Below are positions 8,501 to 16,250 of a stretch of DNA of 32,884 nucleotides, one piece after another. The notes beneath the pieces are model-generated. The model searched no databases, was not told where the DNA came from, and saw only the letters and a list, made by a program, of their open reading frames with translations. Every line of letters starts with the position of its first letter. Position 1 is the stretch's first letter. The translations under genes were made by a program, and so were the position numbers. The stretch comes from Thermodesulfobacteriota bacterium (GTDB taxonomy: Bacteria > Desulfobacterota > WTBG01 > CAIYCZ01 > CAIRTM01). Location of the stretch: positions 1 through 32,884 of the forward strand of contig JANQFE010000155.1 of assembly GCA_028278025.1 (NCBI GenBank), read 5' to 3'.

Positions 8501-10086
8501 TACTCATCCAGATCTACAGAAGAATCAAGATTGCGGGCCAGGATATCGGCCAGCATGGTCCTGGGTGTATGAGGCGGGAGACCCCAGGGGACTTCCATTT
8601 TCAGAGACAAATATCCGCCCTCTCCCGGACTGACCAAACCGAGTTTCCAGAAAACCTGATGATAGTCTCCCCGGTAAATACCGTCTTCAGTACAGGTTAC
8701 AAACGAAAAATCTCCGGGCAGGTCTATCAGCACAACCGTCTCTTCCAGGGGCTCATCAAGAATATTATGATAGTAAATGACAAAGGTTACCTGCTCACCG
8801 GGAGTGAGAAAAAAGGGCCCCCTTACATCCAGCAGGCCTTCTTCCTGCTCGCTAAAAGTGACCTGCACCGGCGATGAGCGCTGATCGGTTGTGCCGTCAC
8901 CCAGCTGACCGGACCAGTTGCCGCCCCAGGCCCAGACCGTACCGTCACTTTTAGCTGCCAGGCAATGGCCGTTTCCGGCACCGATGGCAATGATATTCGT
9001 CAAGCCCGAAACCTGTATCGGAGTGTGTCTATTTTCTACAGTACCGTCACCCAGCTGGTTCCAGTTGTTGGCTCCCCAGGTCCAGACACTACCGTCTGAC
9101 TTCAGTGCAATGCTGAAGTCATCTCCTCCGGCAATTGCCGTTACACCGCTCAGATACCCGGCCGGGTCTGAAGGGTCAGTAACCTGTACAGGAATACTCA
9201 TGGAAGTACCCCAGCCTGCTGTTCCTGTGCCAAGCTGACCAAACGGGTTTGCACCCCATGCCCAGACACTGCCGTCTGACTTCAGTGCCAGTGAGTGCTC
9301 ATCACCGGCAGCTATGGCGGTAATATTCTGCAAACCTGTTACCTGCACCGGAGTATACTGGTTAAACGTTGTCCCGTCACCAAGCTGGCCGGAGCTGTTC
9401 TGCCCCCAGCCCCAGACCGTGCCGTCATCTTGCAGCGCCAGCGAAAACCCGGCCCCGGCTTCCAGGGCTGTAACATTGCTCAGTCCTGAGACCTTTACCG
9501 CAATTGAAGAATTATCGGTCGTGCCGTTACCCAGCTGCCCATAGTTATTGTAACCCCAGGCCCAGACCGTACCATCACTTTTGGCAGCCAGGCTGTGTTC
9601 ATCTCCCGCACCCACCGCCACAGCCCCAGTTAAAAAACCTGTGGAATCAGAAGGGTCAGTAACATACACGGCAGTCGATCGGGTAACCTTGGTACCGTCG
9701 CCCAGCTGCCCATTCCAGTTATAGCCCCAGGTAACAACCGTTCCGTCATTTTTCAGGGCAATAGTATGACCCCCCAGATCAAACCAGTACCCGGTCCCGG
9801 CTGCAACAGCGTCTACACCTGTTAAAAGTCCGGTCGGATCCTCGGGGTCCAGCACCCGGACAGCACTGTATTGGAGTTCGCCTGACCCATCACCGAGCTG
9901 TCCGCCACTGTTTTCACCCCAGGCCCAGACCGTACCGCCATCTTGCAGCGCCACACTGTGGCGCTCTCCTCCGGCAACAACAACAATCTGTGAGGTCTGA
10001 CCCTTTTGAGGGTATCCAAGTACAAACAATATAAACAGTACTGTGAAAAAAAATGACTGATTATGTTTTTTACAGAGAAGTTTCAT
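5578..10086 (-). CDS. Large exported seven-repeat RCC1 propeller protein with multiple Ig-like domains
   Basis: A secreted or surface protein of about 1,500 residues. The start at 10086 (MKLLCKKHNQSF…) is preferred over 10104 because GAGG lies six bases upstream; a signal peptide follows (hydrophobic FFFTVLFILFVLG). Domains in order, numbered from 10104: seven RCC1 repeats (about 40-415, each with a WGxNxxxQLG-like core, giving a complete beta-propeller); a DUF11-like domain (about 430-520); a Cys-rich region with 18 Cys (about 658-842); a second DUF11-like domain (about 850-960); an Ig-like domain; a Big_5/SbsA-like domain starting at TPPEVSETYPEAG; a choice-of-anchor-D (ASH-like) domain with SNDPDTAVLEVPLSGKC; a divergent InlB/Flg_new-type repeat with GFTFAGWDND; and a helical C-terminal domain (about 1370-1508) shared with the protein at 16251-17921. 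The architecture suggests adhesion or protein display; no catalytic motif was seen. Confidence 0.85.
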   Translation of the reverse strand: MKLLCKKHNQSFFFTVLFILFVLGYPQKGQTSQIVVVAGGERHSVALQDGGTVWAWGENSGGQLGDGSGELQYSAVRVLDPEDPTGLLTGVDAVAAGTGYWFDLGGHTIALKNDGTVVTWGYNWNGQLGDGTKVTRSTAVYVTDPSDSTGFLTGAVAVGAGDEHSLAAKSDGTVWAWGYNNYGQLGNGTTDNSSIAVKVSGLSNVTALEAGAGFSLALQDDGTVWGWGQNSSGQLGDGTTFNQYTPVQVTGLQNITAIAAGDEHSLALKSDGSVWAWGANPFGQLGTGTAGWGTSMSIPVQVTDPSDPAGYLSGVTAIAGGDDFSIALKSDGSVWTWGANNWNQLGDGTVENRHTPIQVSGLTNIIAIGAGNGHCLAAKSDGTVWAWGGNWSGQLGDGTTDQRSSPVQVTFSEQEEGLLDVRGPFFLTPGEQVTFVIYYHNILDEPLEETVVLIDLPGDFSFVTCTEDGIYRGDYHQVFWKLGLVSPGEGGYLSLKMEVPWGLPPHTPRTMLADILARNLDSSVDLDEYLEYMPVEVASEKDLATAEVAAMLGSHPELKAMLDTALQQDHVFGNVAQQIDFSNGDTVTILTLIDADGYGPIFLYENQGSVFMEQYDVGNYEMSDNDGGFRFSIDDGSFQSWGSWALSSSPQKSVCIHNCIMFSDKTWLNYIRDEWKGRRRYPCIHCQTLLKRTDAEAKKLAAEQCAECAGLYFKDHRRKIRLGRKGNIWGNVVRKCLYDCAVDSTSYECGENRLSCGPSQDKLDHAFYGIGVQAVLIERCVAVDLGGSKYTKKETQEACPNGKCVWEPSPHCVFPCKGTKRVLKKLSVEEQICERNMTAVDAEVIVAHDPNAKHVDAGGDILPGQELSYTIEYENEGEATAYDVFVLDELCSELDEATLVIEDGGEFSEDTRQLVWEIGEVPSGGQGEVSFSIKAREDLSGGTEVVNFADVHFPSVPEITPTNPVVNVIASIAAIPQSIETTAGASVAITLSGRDTGRGTLVYEITERPGYGTLTGTPPSVTYTSMEEFSGQDEFYFNVSSGQEISDPARVIITVNPSTSDSTPPEVSETYPEAGAGSVHIAETSGNGDTTAYSPTVTAIFSESMDADTLTADSFIVDGVTASVYYDEEMQKAYYVPTSPLSHSTTYTARLTTAVKDKAGNALASEYSWQFTTESPANISVVLPDNTDELYFGIQLLSTSSEEEVISLVSTGTTGLQIASVSVSGTDAADFQINSDTCSGQILEQSQNCTVAVSFASGTTGAKTASLAVSSNDPDTAVLEVPLSGKCVESYTQYSLRARARPFFGGMVTADGVDCPGDCSEAYNEETPVVLTAVPREGFTFAGWDNDACGFSTYCAVSMTDDLRLTAQFEPECASQTIAAGDEALVNMLYALRDEILSQDKRGAEHARDYYAHVQDIQSILLTETLLLEKIKNFIQQARPHLQELVTSRHTVISEDVIQEGLALIDELILAADQRLQKSLINLRSDFQDTQWLHGLGLKVDE

Positions 10087-10264
10087 TGCACACCTCACTT
10101 TCATATAAAAAACAAAACATGTTGAACAGAAATGTATGTTTTACTAAAAAATCTTATATCTCTTATGAATTCTACCTGTCAATAAATTAGTTCAAACAAA
10201 TTAATCTGCCGCAATTATATTAAAGAAAAAGAAAGTCAAATAAAGTATAGAACAAGCATGAAGG

Positions 10265-10293
10265 TTGATTAACGTTATACATTATTAGATAAT
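10265..10293 (+). promoter_or_regulatory. Candidate sigma-70 promoter for hisE
   Basis: TTGATT (10265-10270) and GATAAT (10288-10293) are separated by 17 bp, giving a predicted start near 10300 and an 80-base leader before hisE. It sits in the AT-rich divergent gap (10105-10378) between the RCC1-repeat gene and hisE, in which I see no gene. Confidence 0.45.
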
Positions 10294-10378
10294 ATGCGTA
10301 TTCATTAATTATACACGTAAACCCATTGGGTTCGCGTCAGATTACCTTTATTAAATTTCACTTATGCCAAGGAGTACT

Positions 10379-10717
10379 ATGAAAAACAGAGATGAAAATG
10401 ATATCCTCAGCAGCCTGTATCAAGTGGTGCTGGATCGCCGCAACAATCCCCGGCCGGACTCATATGTTGCCGCGCTTCTAAAAAAAGGCCCTGAAGCAAT
10501 CCATGCTAAAATCAGTGAAGAAACCGGCGAGCTGATTGAAGCCTCCCGCCGTTCATCCCCCGATGAGATAATCCATGAAATGGCCGACCTGTGGTTCCAC
10601 ACGGTCGTTTTACTGGGCACCTCTGAGATTGAGCCTGCAGCCGTATACCGGGAGCTTGAGCTTCGCTGGGGCCGCTCGGGGTTGCAGGAAAAAGCAGCCA
10701 GGGGAAAACCAGAATAG
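10379..10717 (+). CDS. hisE: Phosphoribosyl-ATP pyrophosphatase
   Basis: HisE hydrolyses phosphoribosyl-ATP to phosphoribosyl-AMP and pyrophosphate, step two of histidine synthesis, in the cytoplasm. The MazG-like all-alpha fold is visible: the helix with SYVAALLKKGPEAIHAKISEE, then EETGELIEA (metal-binding Glu cluster) and IIHEMADLWFHTVVLL (the ExxD pair). The ATG at 10379 is preferred to that at 10364 because AAGGAG (10368-10373) lies just before it, giving 112 residues, usual for stand-alone HisE. No other his gene is nearby, so it is an isolated member of the pathway here. Confidence 0.93.
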   Translation: MKNRDENDILSSLYQVVLDRRNNPRPDSYVAALLKKGPEAIHAKISEETGELIEASRRSSPDEIIHEMADLWFHTVVLLGTSEIEPAAVYRELELRWGRSGLQEKAARGKPE

Positions 10718-10735
10718 CCCCGGCATATAAAAAAA

Positions 10736-10768
10736 TTACAGTGCTGCTCTTGTAGAGTCCAATTTCAT
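10736..10768 (-). other. Ten-codon frame behind a perfect Shine-Dalgarno
   Basis: On the minus strand AAGGAGGT is followed six bases later by ATG and a ten-residue frame (MKLDSTRAAL) ending in TAA, then a run of T. The ribosome-binding site is the best in the neighbourhood yet serves almost nothing. It may be a leader peptide, the remains of a deleted gene, or chance. The wider stretch 10718-10900 holds no other gene that I can support. Confidence 0.25.
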
Positions 10769-10934
10769 ATGTTACCTCCTTAAATAGCAGAAAGGGTGCG
10801 TGTAGGTTGGTAGATAAAGCATGGGAAAATAATCTAAACTGGACGGAAAACAAAGAAAAAATCAAAAAAACAAGTTTTTCAAAGCGGAGCGAAAAGAAAA
10901 GACGAACATACCATGCCCGACAAATTACTGAGAA

Positions 10935-11047
10935 TAGTACGTACTACCGACTCCGCCTATAACACGCGTGCCGCAAAGTCTGGGCCGACTAAAAACTAAA
11001 AGGTCGAACCGGCGGGGAGTGGCGGTTCCTCCCCCTGCCCTTTTTTT
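10935..11047 (+). promoter_or_regulatory. Riboswitch-like leader with terminator platform (GEMM/c-di-GMP-I-like candidate)
   Basis: The leader of the Tat-exported protein gene contains CCGCAAAGTC followed by TGGGCC, resembling the conserved GCAAAGYC…GGGYC core of c-di-GMP-I (GEMM) riboswitches. Helices I can draw are GACT (10949-10952) with AGTC (10977-10980), and CGAC (10986-10989) with GTCG (11003-11006), two side-by-side stems as in GEMM. ACTCCGCC (10950-10957) can also pair imperfectly with GGCGGGGAGT (11011-11020), competing with the 5' arm of the following terminator, so an on/off switch is possible. The canonical 5' GGCAAACC strand and GNRA loop are absent, so it would be a divergent variant or another class. 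A 12-bp palindrome, TAGTACGTACTA, opens the region at 10935-10946. Confidence 0.45.
11011..11047 (+). terminator. Intrinsic terminator/attenuator before the Tat-protein gene
   Basis: GGGGAG (11014-11019) pairs with CTCCCC (11029-11034), extended by GGC (11011-11013) with GCC (11037-11039) across a two-base bulge, and is followed by seven T (11041-11047). It sits directly upstream of the ribosome-binding site GAGGA and ATG of the next gene and in the same direction, which is the arrangement of transcription attenuation, not of an ordinary gene end. Confidence 0.75.
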
Positions 11048-11056
11048 GAGGATAAC

Positions 11057-11395
11057 ATGGCAAAGAGAATTTGTTCTCGTCGCAGATTTTTACAGATATC
11101 CGGTTTAGGCCTTGCGGTAACACTTTTAACAGCAGTTCCGGCAGCCGCCCGGCCCAGGCCCGCCCGCCTGTTCAGCCTTAAGATGTACCGGTTGTCCGTT
11201 CGGGGACGTAAAGCATCTCTGGCCTCCAAGAAAAATTGTGCTAATAAGCGTTTTGCAACCAGAAGTGCTGCTTTGCGCAGATTTGCCCATCCGGGCGATA
11301 ATCCCCGTGTTGTTGCCCTTGACGTCAGTTTTCGGGAATTCTACCGACTGTTTATAAAAAGACGCCGGCTCGTAGTAGACCTGCGCCACGTATAG
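11057..11395 (+). CDS. Small Tat-exported basic protein, unknown function
   Basis: A 112-residue protein with a clear twin-arginine signal: SRRRFLQI, then the hydrophobic ISGLGLAVTLLTAVPAAA and a likely AxA cleavage near residue 35. The mature part is very basic (many Arg/Lys) with a single Cys, and includes RGRKASLASKKNCANKRF, AHPGDNPRVVAL and a C-terminal LVVDLRHV. I do not recognise a named domain; similar small proteins with a conserved HPGD motif exist as hypothetical proteins. The ATG at 11057 follows GAGGA at 11048-11052. Translocation in folded form through Tat would suit a cofactor- or partner-bound protein, but no cofactor motif is visible. Expression is probably controlled by the leader and terminator just upstream. 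Confidence 0.7.
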   Translation: MAKRICSRRRFLQISGLGLAVTLLTAVPAAARPRPARLFSLKMYRLSVRGRKASLASKKNCANKRFATRSAALRRFAHPGDNPRVVALDVSFREFYRLFIKRRRLVVDLRHV

Positions 11396-11476
11396 CCCCT
11401 CTTCCTTATCACCTGCACATTATTTAATCCGTTCAATAACATCAAAAGAGCATTGCAATTTCTAAAAGAAATAATT

Positions 11477-11500
11477 AACATAACAACATAACAACATAAC
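11477..11500 (+). repeat. Tandem repeat, three copies of AACATAAC
   Basis: Three exact 8-bp copies lie 18 bases before the crcB start, in the otherwise featureless 11396-11518 gap. Such short arrays can change copy number by slippage and alter promoter spacing; nothing else here shows that this happens. Confidence 0.8.
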
Positions 11501-11518
11501 TATATAGTGAAGGGATTC

Positions 11519-11908
11519 ATGAAATACGGCATAACACATTTGCTGATAGTCGGGCTGGGTGGTTTTATCGGATCAGTGCTGCGTTATCTGACCGGTGGTG
11601 CCGTGCATCAGCTGCTGCATAACAGTTCTTTCCCCTACGGAACAATGACAGTTAATATCCTGGGATGTTTTTTGATCGGTCTGGTCACCGGTCTGGTTGA
11701 ACTGCGGCAATTGTTGTCCCCGGAAATACGCCTGTTTCTGCTCATTGGTGTTCTGGGCGGTTTTACCACCTTTTCTACGTTCGGTTATGAAACCATGACG
11801 CTGATCAGAGACGGCGAGTTGTTGTCGGCCGGCTCAAACGTTGTTATTCAGGTAATTGTCGGATTATCAGCCGTATGGTTGGGATATACGGTAACTCAAT
11901 ATCTTTGA
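11519..11908 (+). CDS. crcB: Fluoride channel CrcB/Fluc
   Basis: CrcB/Fluc proteins are small dual-topology dimeric channels that export fluoride across the inner membrane. The 129-residue protein has four hydrophobic segments and the family motifs GGFIGSVLRY, GTMTVNILGCFLIG (the conserved Asn) and GGFTTFSTFGYE (the Phe/Thr-lined pore). The ATG at 11519 is chosen over the GTG at 11507 because GAAGGGA precedes it. A DUF190 gene follows eight bases later, a pairing common for crcB. No fluoride riboswitch was found upstream. Confidence 0.95.
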   Translation: MKYGITHLLIVGLGGFIGSVLRYLTGGAVHQLLHNSSFPYGTMTVNILGCFLIGLVTGLVELRQLLSPEIRLFLLIGVLGGFTTFSTFGYETMTLIRDGELLSAGSNVVIQVIVGLSAVWLGYTVTQYL

Positions 11909-11916
11909 GGTGCGCT

Positions 11917-12129
11917 ATGTTACTGCCGGAAGAAGGCCAACTGCTTAGAATCTTTATAGGAGAGAGCGATAAGCACGAAGGCATGCCTTTGTTTGAATGG
12001 ATAGTAAAGAAGGCCCACACGCATGGTCTGACGGGAGCAACGGTCCTGAGCGGGTTAGAGGGCTTTGGGGCGCATAGCCGCATTCGCACAGCTAAAAACA
12101 CCTGTATGATATGCATGTCCGACAATTAA
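11917..12129 (+). pseudogene. DUF190 protein, C-terminally truncated
   Basis: The 70-residue product opens with the DUF190 signature (LLRIFIGESDKHEGMPLFEW, then GLTGATVLSGLEGFGAHSRI). Family members are about 100-115 residues and fold like PII proteins; they are often found next to crcB. Here the match stops after SRIRTAK, and an unrelated tail (NTCMICMSDN) leads to a stop. About 35-40 C-terminal residues are missing, and the other frames do not restore them before pdxA begins 14 bases later, so a deletion seems likelier than a simple frameshift. The ATG at 11917 follows GAGGTG. Probably non-functional. Confidence 0.8.
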
Positions 12130-12143
12130 TTACCGGTATACCT

Positions 12144-13181
12144 ATGGAAAAAACATCCAGGCAAATACCAATCATCGGCATCACTATGGGAGACCCGGTA
12201 GGGATCGGTCCTGAAATAATTGTGAAAGCTTTATCACAACAGGATAAGAAATCTGCATATGCTCCGGTTGTTATAGGTGACAGGGCTCTGCTTGAGCGGG
12301 AAATCAACAAGCTTCAGGTGCCCCTGAGCCTTACCCAAATAGAATCACCTGAAGATATTTCTTCATCAGTGAGAACAATCCATGTCCTTCCGACATCCCG
12401 GCTTCATCCTGATGATGCCGTCTATGCTCAGCCGACCAAAAAAACCGGCCAGGCTATGGCCTCTTATATCATCCAAGCAGTCAAACTGGCCCAGGAACAT
12501 AAGATTGATGCAATCGTCACTGCCCCTATTAATAAAAAATCACTGCAGGATTCCGGCCATGATTATCCGGGGCACACAGAAATGCTGGCACGGCTTACCG
12601 ACACACAGGATGTGGTTATGATGCTGGTCGGCACAAAGCTGCGGGTAGTACTGATCACCATTCACTGTGCCATCTCCCGTGTTCCGAAGCTGCTCAGTGT
12701 CGAAAAAATCAATAAAACAATTACCATTACACATAAAAGTCTGAAAACTTTTTTCGCAATCAGCAGTCCCCGTATCGCAGTTGCCGGCCTCAACCCCCAC
12801 GCCGGAGAAGGGGGTGTCTTTGGCAACGAGGAACAGGACATTATTGTGCCGGCAATACAGAAATTACAGCGAGAGGGTATCGATGCAACCGGACCGTATC
12901 CCCCGGATACGCTTTTCTATTATGCTGCCCGGGGCCGGTTTGATGCTGTGGTGTGCATGTACCATGACCAGGGGCTGATACCGCTCAAGCTGCTTCACTT
13001 TGAGGATGGTGTAAATGTAACCCTCGGGCTTCCCCTCATACGTACATCTGTTGACCATGGCACAGCATACGACATAGCCGGCAAAGCATCAGCAAACCCG
13101 GCAAGCCTGCTAAGCGCTATTGACATGGCTGTTCAGATGGCCCGAAAACGTAAAGCGTTAAGCGTAAAATATAAAATGTGA
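12144..13181 (+). CDS. pdxA: 4-hydroxythreonine-4-phosphate dehydrogenase
   Basis: PdxA oxidises 4-phosphohydroxy-L-threonine with NAD(P)+ in the DXP-independent-of-salvage pathway of pyridoxal phosphate synthesis. Family motifs are ITMGDPVGIGPEI at the N-terminus, APINKKSL, DYPGHTEML (first metal-ligand His), NPHAGEGGVFGNEE (second His) and VCMYHDQGLIPLK (third His). The start at 12144 (MEKTSRQIPIIGITMGD) fits the family; an in-frame ATG at 12111 would add eleven unrelated residues and overlap the DUF190 remnant. The last residues (KRKALSVKYKM) are encoded by an inverted-repeat arm of the adjacent four-helix remnant, so the native C-terminus seems to have been replaced; this should not affect the catalytic residues. 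Confidence 0.95.
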   Translation: MEKTSRQIPIIGITMGDPVGIGPEIIVKALSQQDKKSAYAPVVIGDRALLEREINKLQVPLSLTQIESPEDISSSVRTIHVLPTSRLHPDDAVYAQPTKKTGQAMASYIIQAVKLAQEHKIDAIVTAPINKKSLQDSGHDYPGHTEMLARLTDTQDVVMMLVGTKLRVVLITIHCAISRVPKLLSVEKINKTITITHKSLKTFFAISSPRIAVAGLNPHAGEGGVFGNEEQDIIVPAIQKLQREGIDATGPYPPDTLFYYAARGRFDAVVCMYHDQGLIPLKLLHFEDGVNVTLGLPLIRTSVDHGTAYDIAGKASANPASLLSAIDMAVQMARKRKALSVKYKM

Positions 13182-13361
13182 AGCGTTAGGCATAATTACA
13201 TTGAAAAAGGAGGGAAAATAATGAATCATAAGGATCTGGATGTATGGAAACAGGCCATAGTGCTTGTAGAAAATATTTACAAACATACGCAACAGTAACT
13301 GAAAACTTATTTTACATATTAGTTATTCTTCGCTTTACACTTAACGTCTTACGCTTTACGT
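13148..13361. repeat. Inverted repeats flanking the four-helix remnant
   Basis: ACGTAAAGCGT (13148-13158) is the exact inverse of ACGCTTTACGT (13351-13361). Related heptamer-like units (GCGTTAAGCGTAAA, GAAGCGTTAGGC, CTTTACACTTAACG) extend each arm. The left arm runs into the end of pdxA; the right arm stops seven bases before the uvrA ATG. Similar short GCGTAA-type repeats often flank four-helix-bundle genes in other genomes, as I recall. Confidence 0.6.
13221..13298 (+). pseudogene. Remnant of a four-helix-bundle (S23/IVS-type) gene
   Basis: The 25-residue frame MNHKDLDVWKQAIVLVENIY… matches the N-terminal signature of the roughly 120-residue four-helix-bundle proteins (TIGR02436; the kind also encoded in 23S rRNA intervening sequences), then ends at TAA where the family would continue with about 90 more residues. 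It retains an excellent AAAGGAGGG at 13206-13214. It is a deletion remnant inside the inverted repeats between pdxA and uvrA. Confidence 0.7.
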
Positions 13362-13368
13362 CTTAATA

Positions 13369-16209
13369 ATGTCCGAGCCCCAATCAATTGTTGTCAAAGG
13401 TGCCCGTGTTCACAACCTGAAAAACATTGAGGTTGTGATACCCAAAAACAAATTTGTCGTCATAACCGGCAAGAGCGGATCAGGCAAATCCTCGCTGGCC
13501 TTTGATACGATTTTTGCCGAGGGACAGCGGCGTTATGTTGAATCACTGTCATCGTATGCCCGTCAGTTTCTGGAACAAATGCAAAAACCTGATGTTGATT
13601 CAATCGAGGGCCTTTCTCCGGCCATTGCAATCGAGCAGAAAACCGTCAGCAAAAATCCCCGCTCAACCGTTGCAACCATAACGGACATCTATGATTATCT
13701 GCGTGTTCTGTTTGCCCGTACGGGAACTCCCTATTGCTACAATTGCGGTAAGGAAATCGCCTCCCAGACCGTACAGGAAATGGTTGATATCATCATGCAG
13801 CTTCCGAACGGGGAAAAGATAATTGTTCTGTCACCCATAATACGCGGCAAAAAAGGTGAATTTAAAAAAGAGCTGCAGCAGTTGCAGAAAGAAGGCTTTG
13901 TCAGAGTGCGGGTTAACGGAACTGTTACCGAGCTATCGTCCGGGATCAGCCTTGATAAAAACAAGAAACACTCTATTGAGATCGTTGTTGACCGCCTTAT
14001 AGTTAAAAAGGGCATTCAGAAAAGGCTTGCCGATTCCCTGCAGACCGCCCTGCAGTACGGCAACGGCATGGCCCTGATATCTCGGGCAGACGGAAGCGAA
14101 TTTTGCTGCAATGAACACTTTGCCTGTGTGGACTGCGGTGTGAGCTATCCGGAGATCAGTCCAAGAACCTTTTCTTTTAACAGTCCCTACGGTGCCTGTC
14201 CTACCTGTCTGGGAATTGGAACCCAATTTGTTTTAGACCCGGCCCTTATCGTGCCCGACCCCAACCTGTCTATCAACCAGGGTGCGCTGGCCCCATGGGC
14301 TAACAGCACATCTTTTTATTTTGGAAATATGCTTAAATCCGTTGCCGAGCATTATGGGTTCTCCCGTGATGTACCGTTCAAGGACCTTGCTGCAAAGCAC
14401 CGTAACGTGCTTCTACATGGTTCCGACAATGAGCTCATACAGTTTACATTTCAGGATGAAAGACGTTCCTACAAAACCCGCAAGGTATTTGAAGGGATTC
14501 TCAACTACCTTAACCGGCGCTATCATGATACATCCTCTGAATATGTTCGCGATGAACTCTCCCGCTTTATGAGCCAGCTTGACTGCCCTGACTGCGGCGG
14601 CAAGCGCCTCAAAAAAGAAAGTCTCTCGATTAAAATCAACACCAAGTCAATTCATGATATCTGTGTGATGACAGTTAACGGGTCCCTTGATTTTTTTTCG
14701 TCCCTTACGTTTACAAAAAGCAAGGCCGACATTGCTGCCCCCCTGCTTAAAGAAATTAGAGAACGTCTGTACTTTCTTTCATATCTCGGGCTGGGGTACC
14801 TTACCCTTGACCGGGTTGGCAGTACACTGTCCGGCGGAGAAGCTCACCGCATCCGCCTGGCAACCCAACTTGGAACCCGGCTTACCGGTGTGCTCTACGT
14901 GCTTGATGAGCCCAGCGTAGGACTGCACGCCCGTGATACCGACAGGCTGCTAAAAACCCTTAAGGATCTGCGTGACCTCGGCAACACGGTTATTGTGGTT
15001 GAACACGATGCAGAAACAATCCATGCTGCCGACTACATCATAGACCTTGGCCCGGATGCGGGCATCGCCGGCGGGGAGATTGTTGCTACCGGTACACCGC
15101 GAAATATTATCAGAAGTGCACAATCCCTTACCGGTCACTATCTCTCCGGCAAAAAGTATATTGCCCTGCCCCCTCGGCGAAGAACCCCTCAGAAGAAAGC
15201 TATTACCTTACAGGGTGCGGCTGAAAATAATCTAAAAAACTGTGATGTCACTATTCCTCTGGGCCTTTTTGTGTGTGTAACCGGAGTGTCGGGCTCAGGA
15301 AAAAGCACCCTCATTATCGATACGCTTTATCAGGCCCTGGCAAACAGATTGTATAGAACCACCCACCATCACGGCAAACTGACTGCTTTAAAAGGCCTGC
15401 AGTTCATCGACAAAGTAATCAATGTAGACCAGTCACCCATTGGCAGAACCCCCCGTTCAAATCCGGCCACGTTTACCGGGCTTTTCAGCTATATCCGCAA
15501 CATTTTCGCCAAACTGCCGGAATCCAGGATCCGGGGGTACAAACCCGGCCGTTTCAGCTTTAATGTAAAAGGGGGACGCTGTGAAGCCTGTGAGGGTGAC
15601 GGTCTTGTTAAAATTGAAATGCATTTTTTGCCGGATATCTATGTTACCTGTGATGTATGCCGGGGCAAGCGCTATAACCGTGAAACCCTTGAAGTCTCCT
15701 ACCGGGGTAAAAATATTGCTGATGTGCTTGATATGACTGTCGGTGAAGCCCTGAACTTCTTTGAAAACATCCCATCAGTGCACAATAAACTGCTTGTGCT
15801 CAATGACGTCGGGCTGGACTATATAACCCTCGGGCAGCAGGCTACAACCCTGTCAGGCGGTGAAGCCCAGCGCATTAAGCTCTCCCGCGAACTCAGTAAA
15901 AAGGGCAAAGGGCATACCCTCTATATCCTTGATGAACCTACTACCGGCCTGCATTATGCCGATGTGCAAAAGCTGCTTGATGTGCTGGGCAGCCTGGTTG
16001 ACCGGGGTAATACGGTACTTGTCATTGAACACAACATGGAGGTCATTAAGACCGCAGACTATGTTATTGACCTTGGCCCTGAAGGAGGTGAGCGCGGAGG
16101 CTACGTGGTAGCGTGCGGTGCGCCTGAAGAAATCAGTAAGGAAAAAAAGTCTTATACCGGAAAATATCTGCAAAAATACATCAGCAAAAGTCCAAATGAC
16201 AAAAGGTAA
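13369..16209 (+). CDS. uvrA: Excinuclease ABC subunit A
   Basis: UvrA finds bulky DNA lesions and loads UvrB in nucleotide excision repair. The 946-residue protein has the full family architecture: N-terminal Walker [10 protein letters not shown] (about 33-41), the first zinc module with CYNCG (unusually spaced, later Cys pairs partly degenerate), the insertion-domain Cys pairs CVDCG and CPTCLG, the first ABC signature LSGGEAHRI and Walker B LYVLDEPS, then the second half with GVSGSGKST, the zinc finger CEACEGDG…[18 protein letters not shown] and [12 protein letters not shown]. Length is normal (about 940). The ATG at 13369 gives the expected start, but the immediate upstream sequence is repeat, with no clear Shine-Dalgarno. 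Confidence 0.97.
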   Translation: MSEPQSIVVKGARVHNLKNIEVVIPKNKFVVITGKSGSGKSSLAFDTIFAEGQRRYVESLSSYARQFLEQMQKPDVDSIEGLSPAIAIEQKTVSKNPRSTVATITDIYDYLRVLFARTGTPYCYNCGKEIASQTVQEMVDIIMQLPNGEKIIVLSPIIRGKKGEFKKELQQLQKEGFVRVRVNGTVTELSSGISLDKNKKHSIEIVVDRLIVKKGIQKRLADSLQTALQYGNGMALISRADGSEFCCNEHFACVDCGVSYPEISPRTFSFNSPYGACPTCLGIGTQFVLDPALIVPDPNLSINQGALAPWANSTSFYFGNMLKSVAEHYGFSRDVPFKDLAAKHRNVLLHGSDNELIQFTFQDERRSYKTRKVFEGILNYLNRRYHDTSSEYVRDELSRFMSQLDCPDCGGKRLKKESLSIKINTKSIHDICVMTVNGSLDFFSSLTFTKSKADIAAPLLKEIRERLYFLSYLGLGYLTLDRVGSTLSGGEAHRIRLATQLGTRLTGVLYVLDEPSVGLHARDTDRLLKTLKDLRDLGNTVIVVEHDAETIHAADYIIDLGPDAGIAGGEIVATGTPRNIIRSAQSLTGHYLSGKKYIALPPRRRTPQKKAITLQGAAENNLKNCDVTIPLGLFVCVTGVSGSGKSTLIIDTLYQALANRLYRTTHHHGKLTALKGLQFIDKVINVDQSPIGRTPRSNPATFTGLFSYIRNIFAKLPESRIRGYKPGRFSFNVKGGRCEACEGDGLVKIEMHFLPDIYVTCDVCRGKRYNRETLEVSYRGKNIADVLDMTVGEALNFFENIPSVHNKLLVLNDVGLDYITLGQQATTLSGGEAQRIKLSRELSKKGKGHTLYILDEPTTGLHYADVQKLLDVLGSLVDRGNTVLVIEHNMEVIKTADYVIDLGPEGGERGGYVVACGAPEEISKEKKSYTGKYLQKYISKSPNDKR

Positions 16210-16250
16210 AATCCCAACCCTGCGGATTATCAGACGGTGTCAAACCTTCA

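Noticed and set aside
7121..9544. Plus-strand frames across the RCC1-repeat gene
   Set aside because: They are antisense shadows of a repeat-rich gene with convincing domains on the minus strand.
11396..11518. Fluoride riboswitch before crcB
   Set aside because: None of the conserved fluoride-aptamer blocks occur; only AT-rich sequence and the 8-bp tandem repeat are present.
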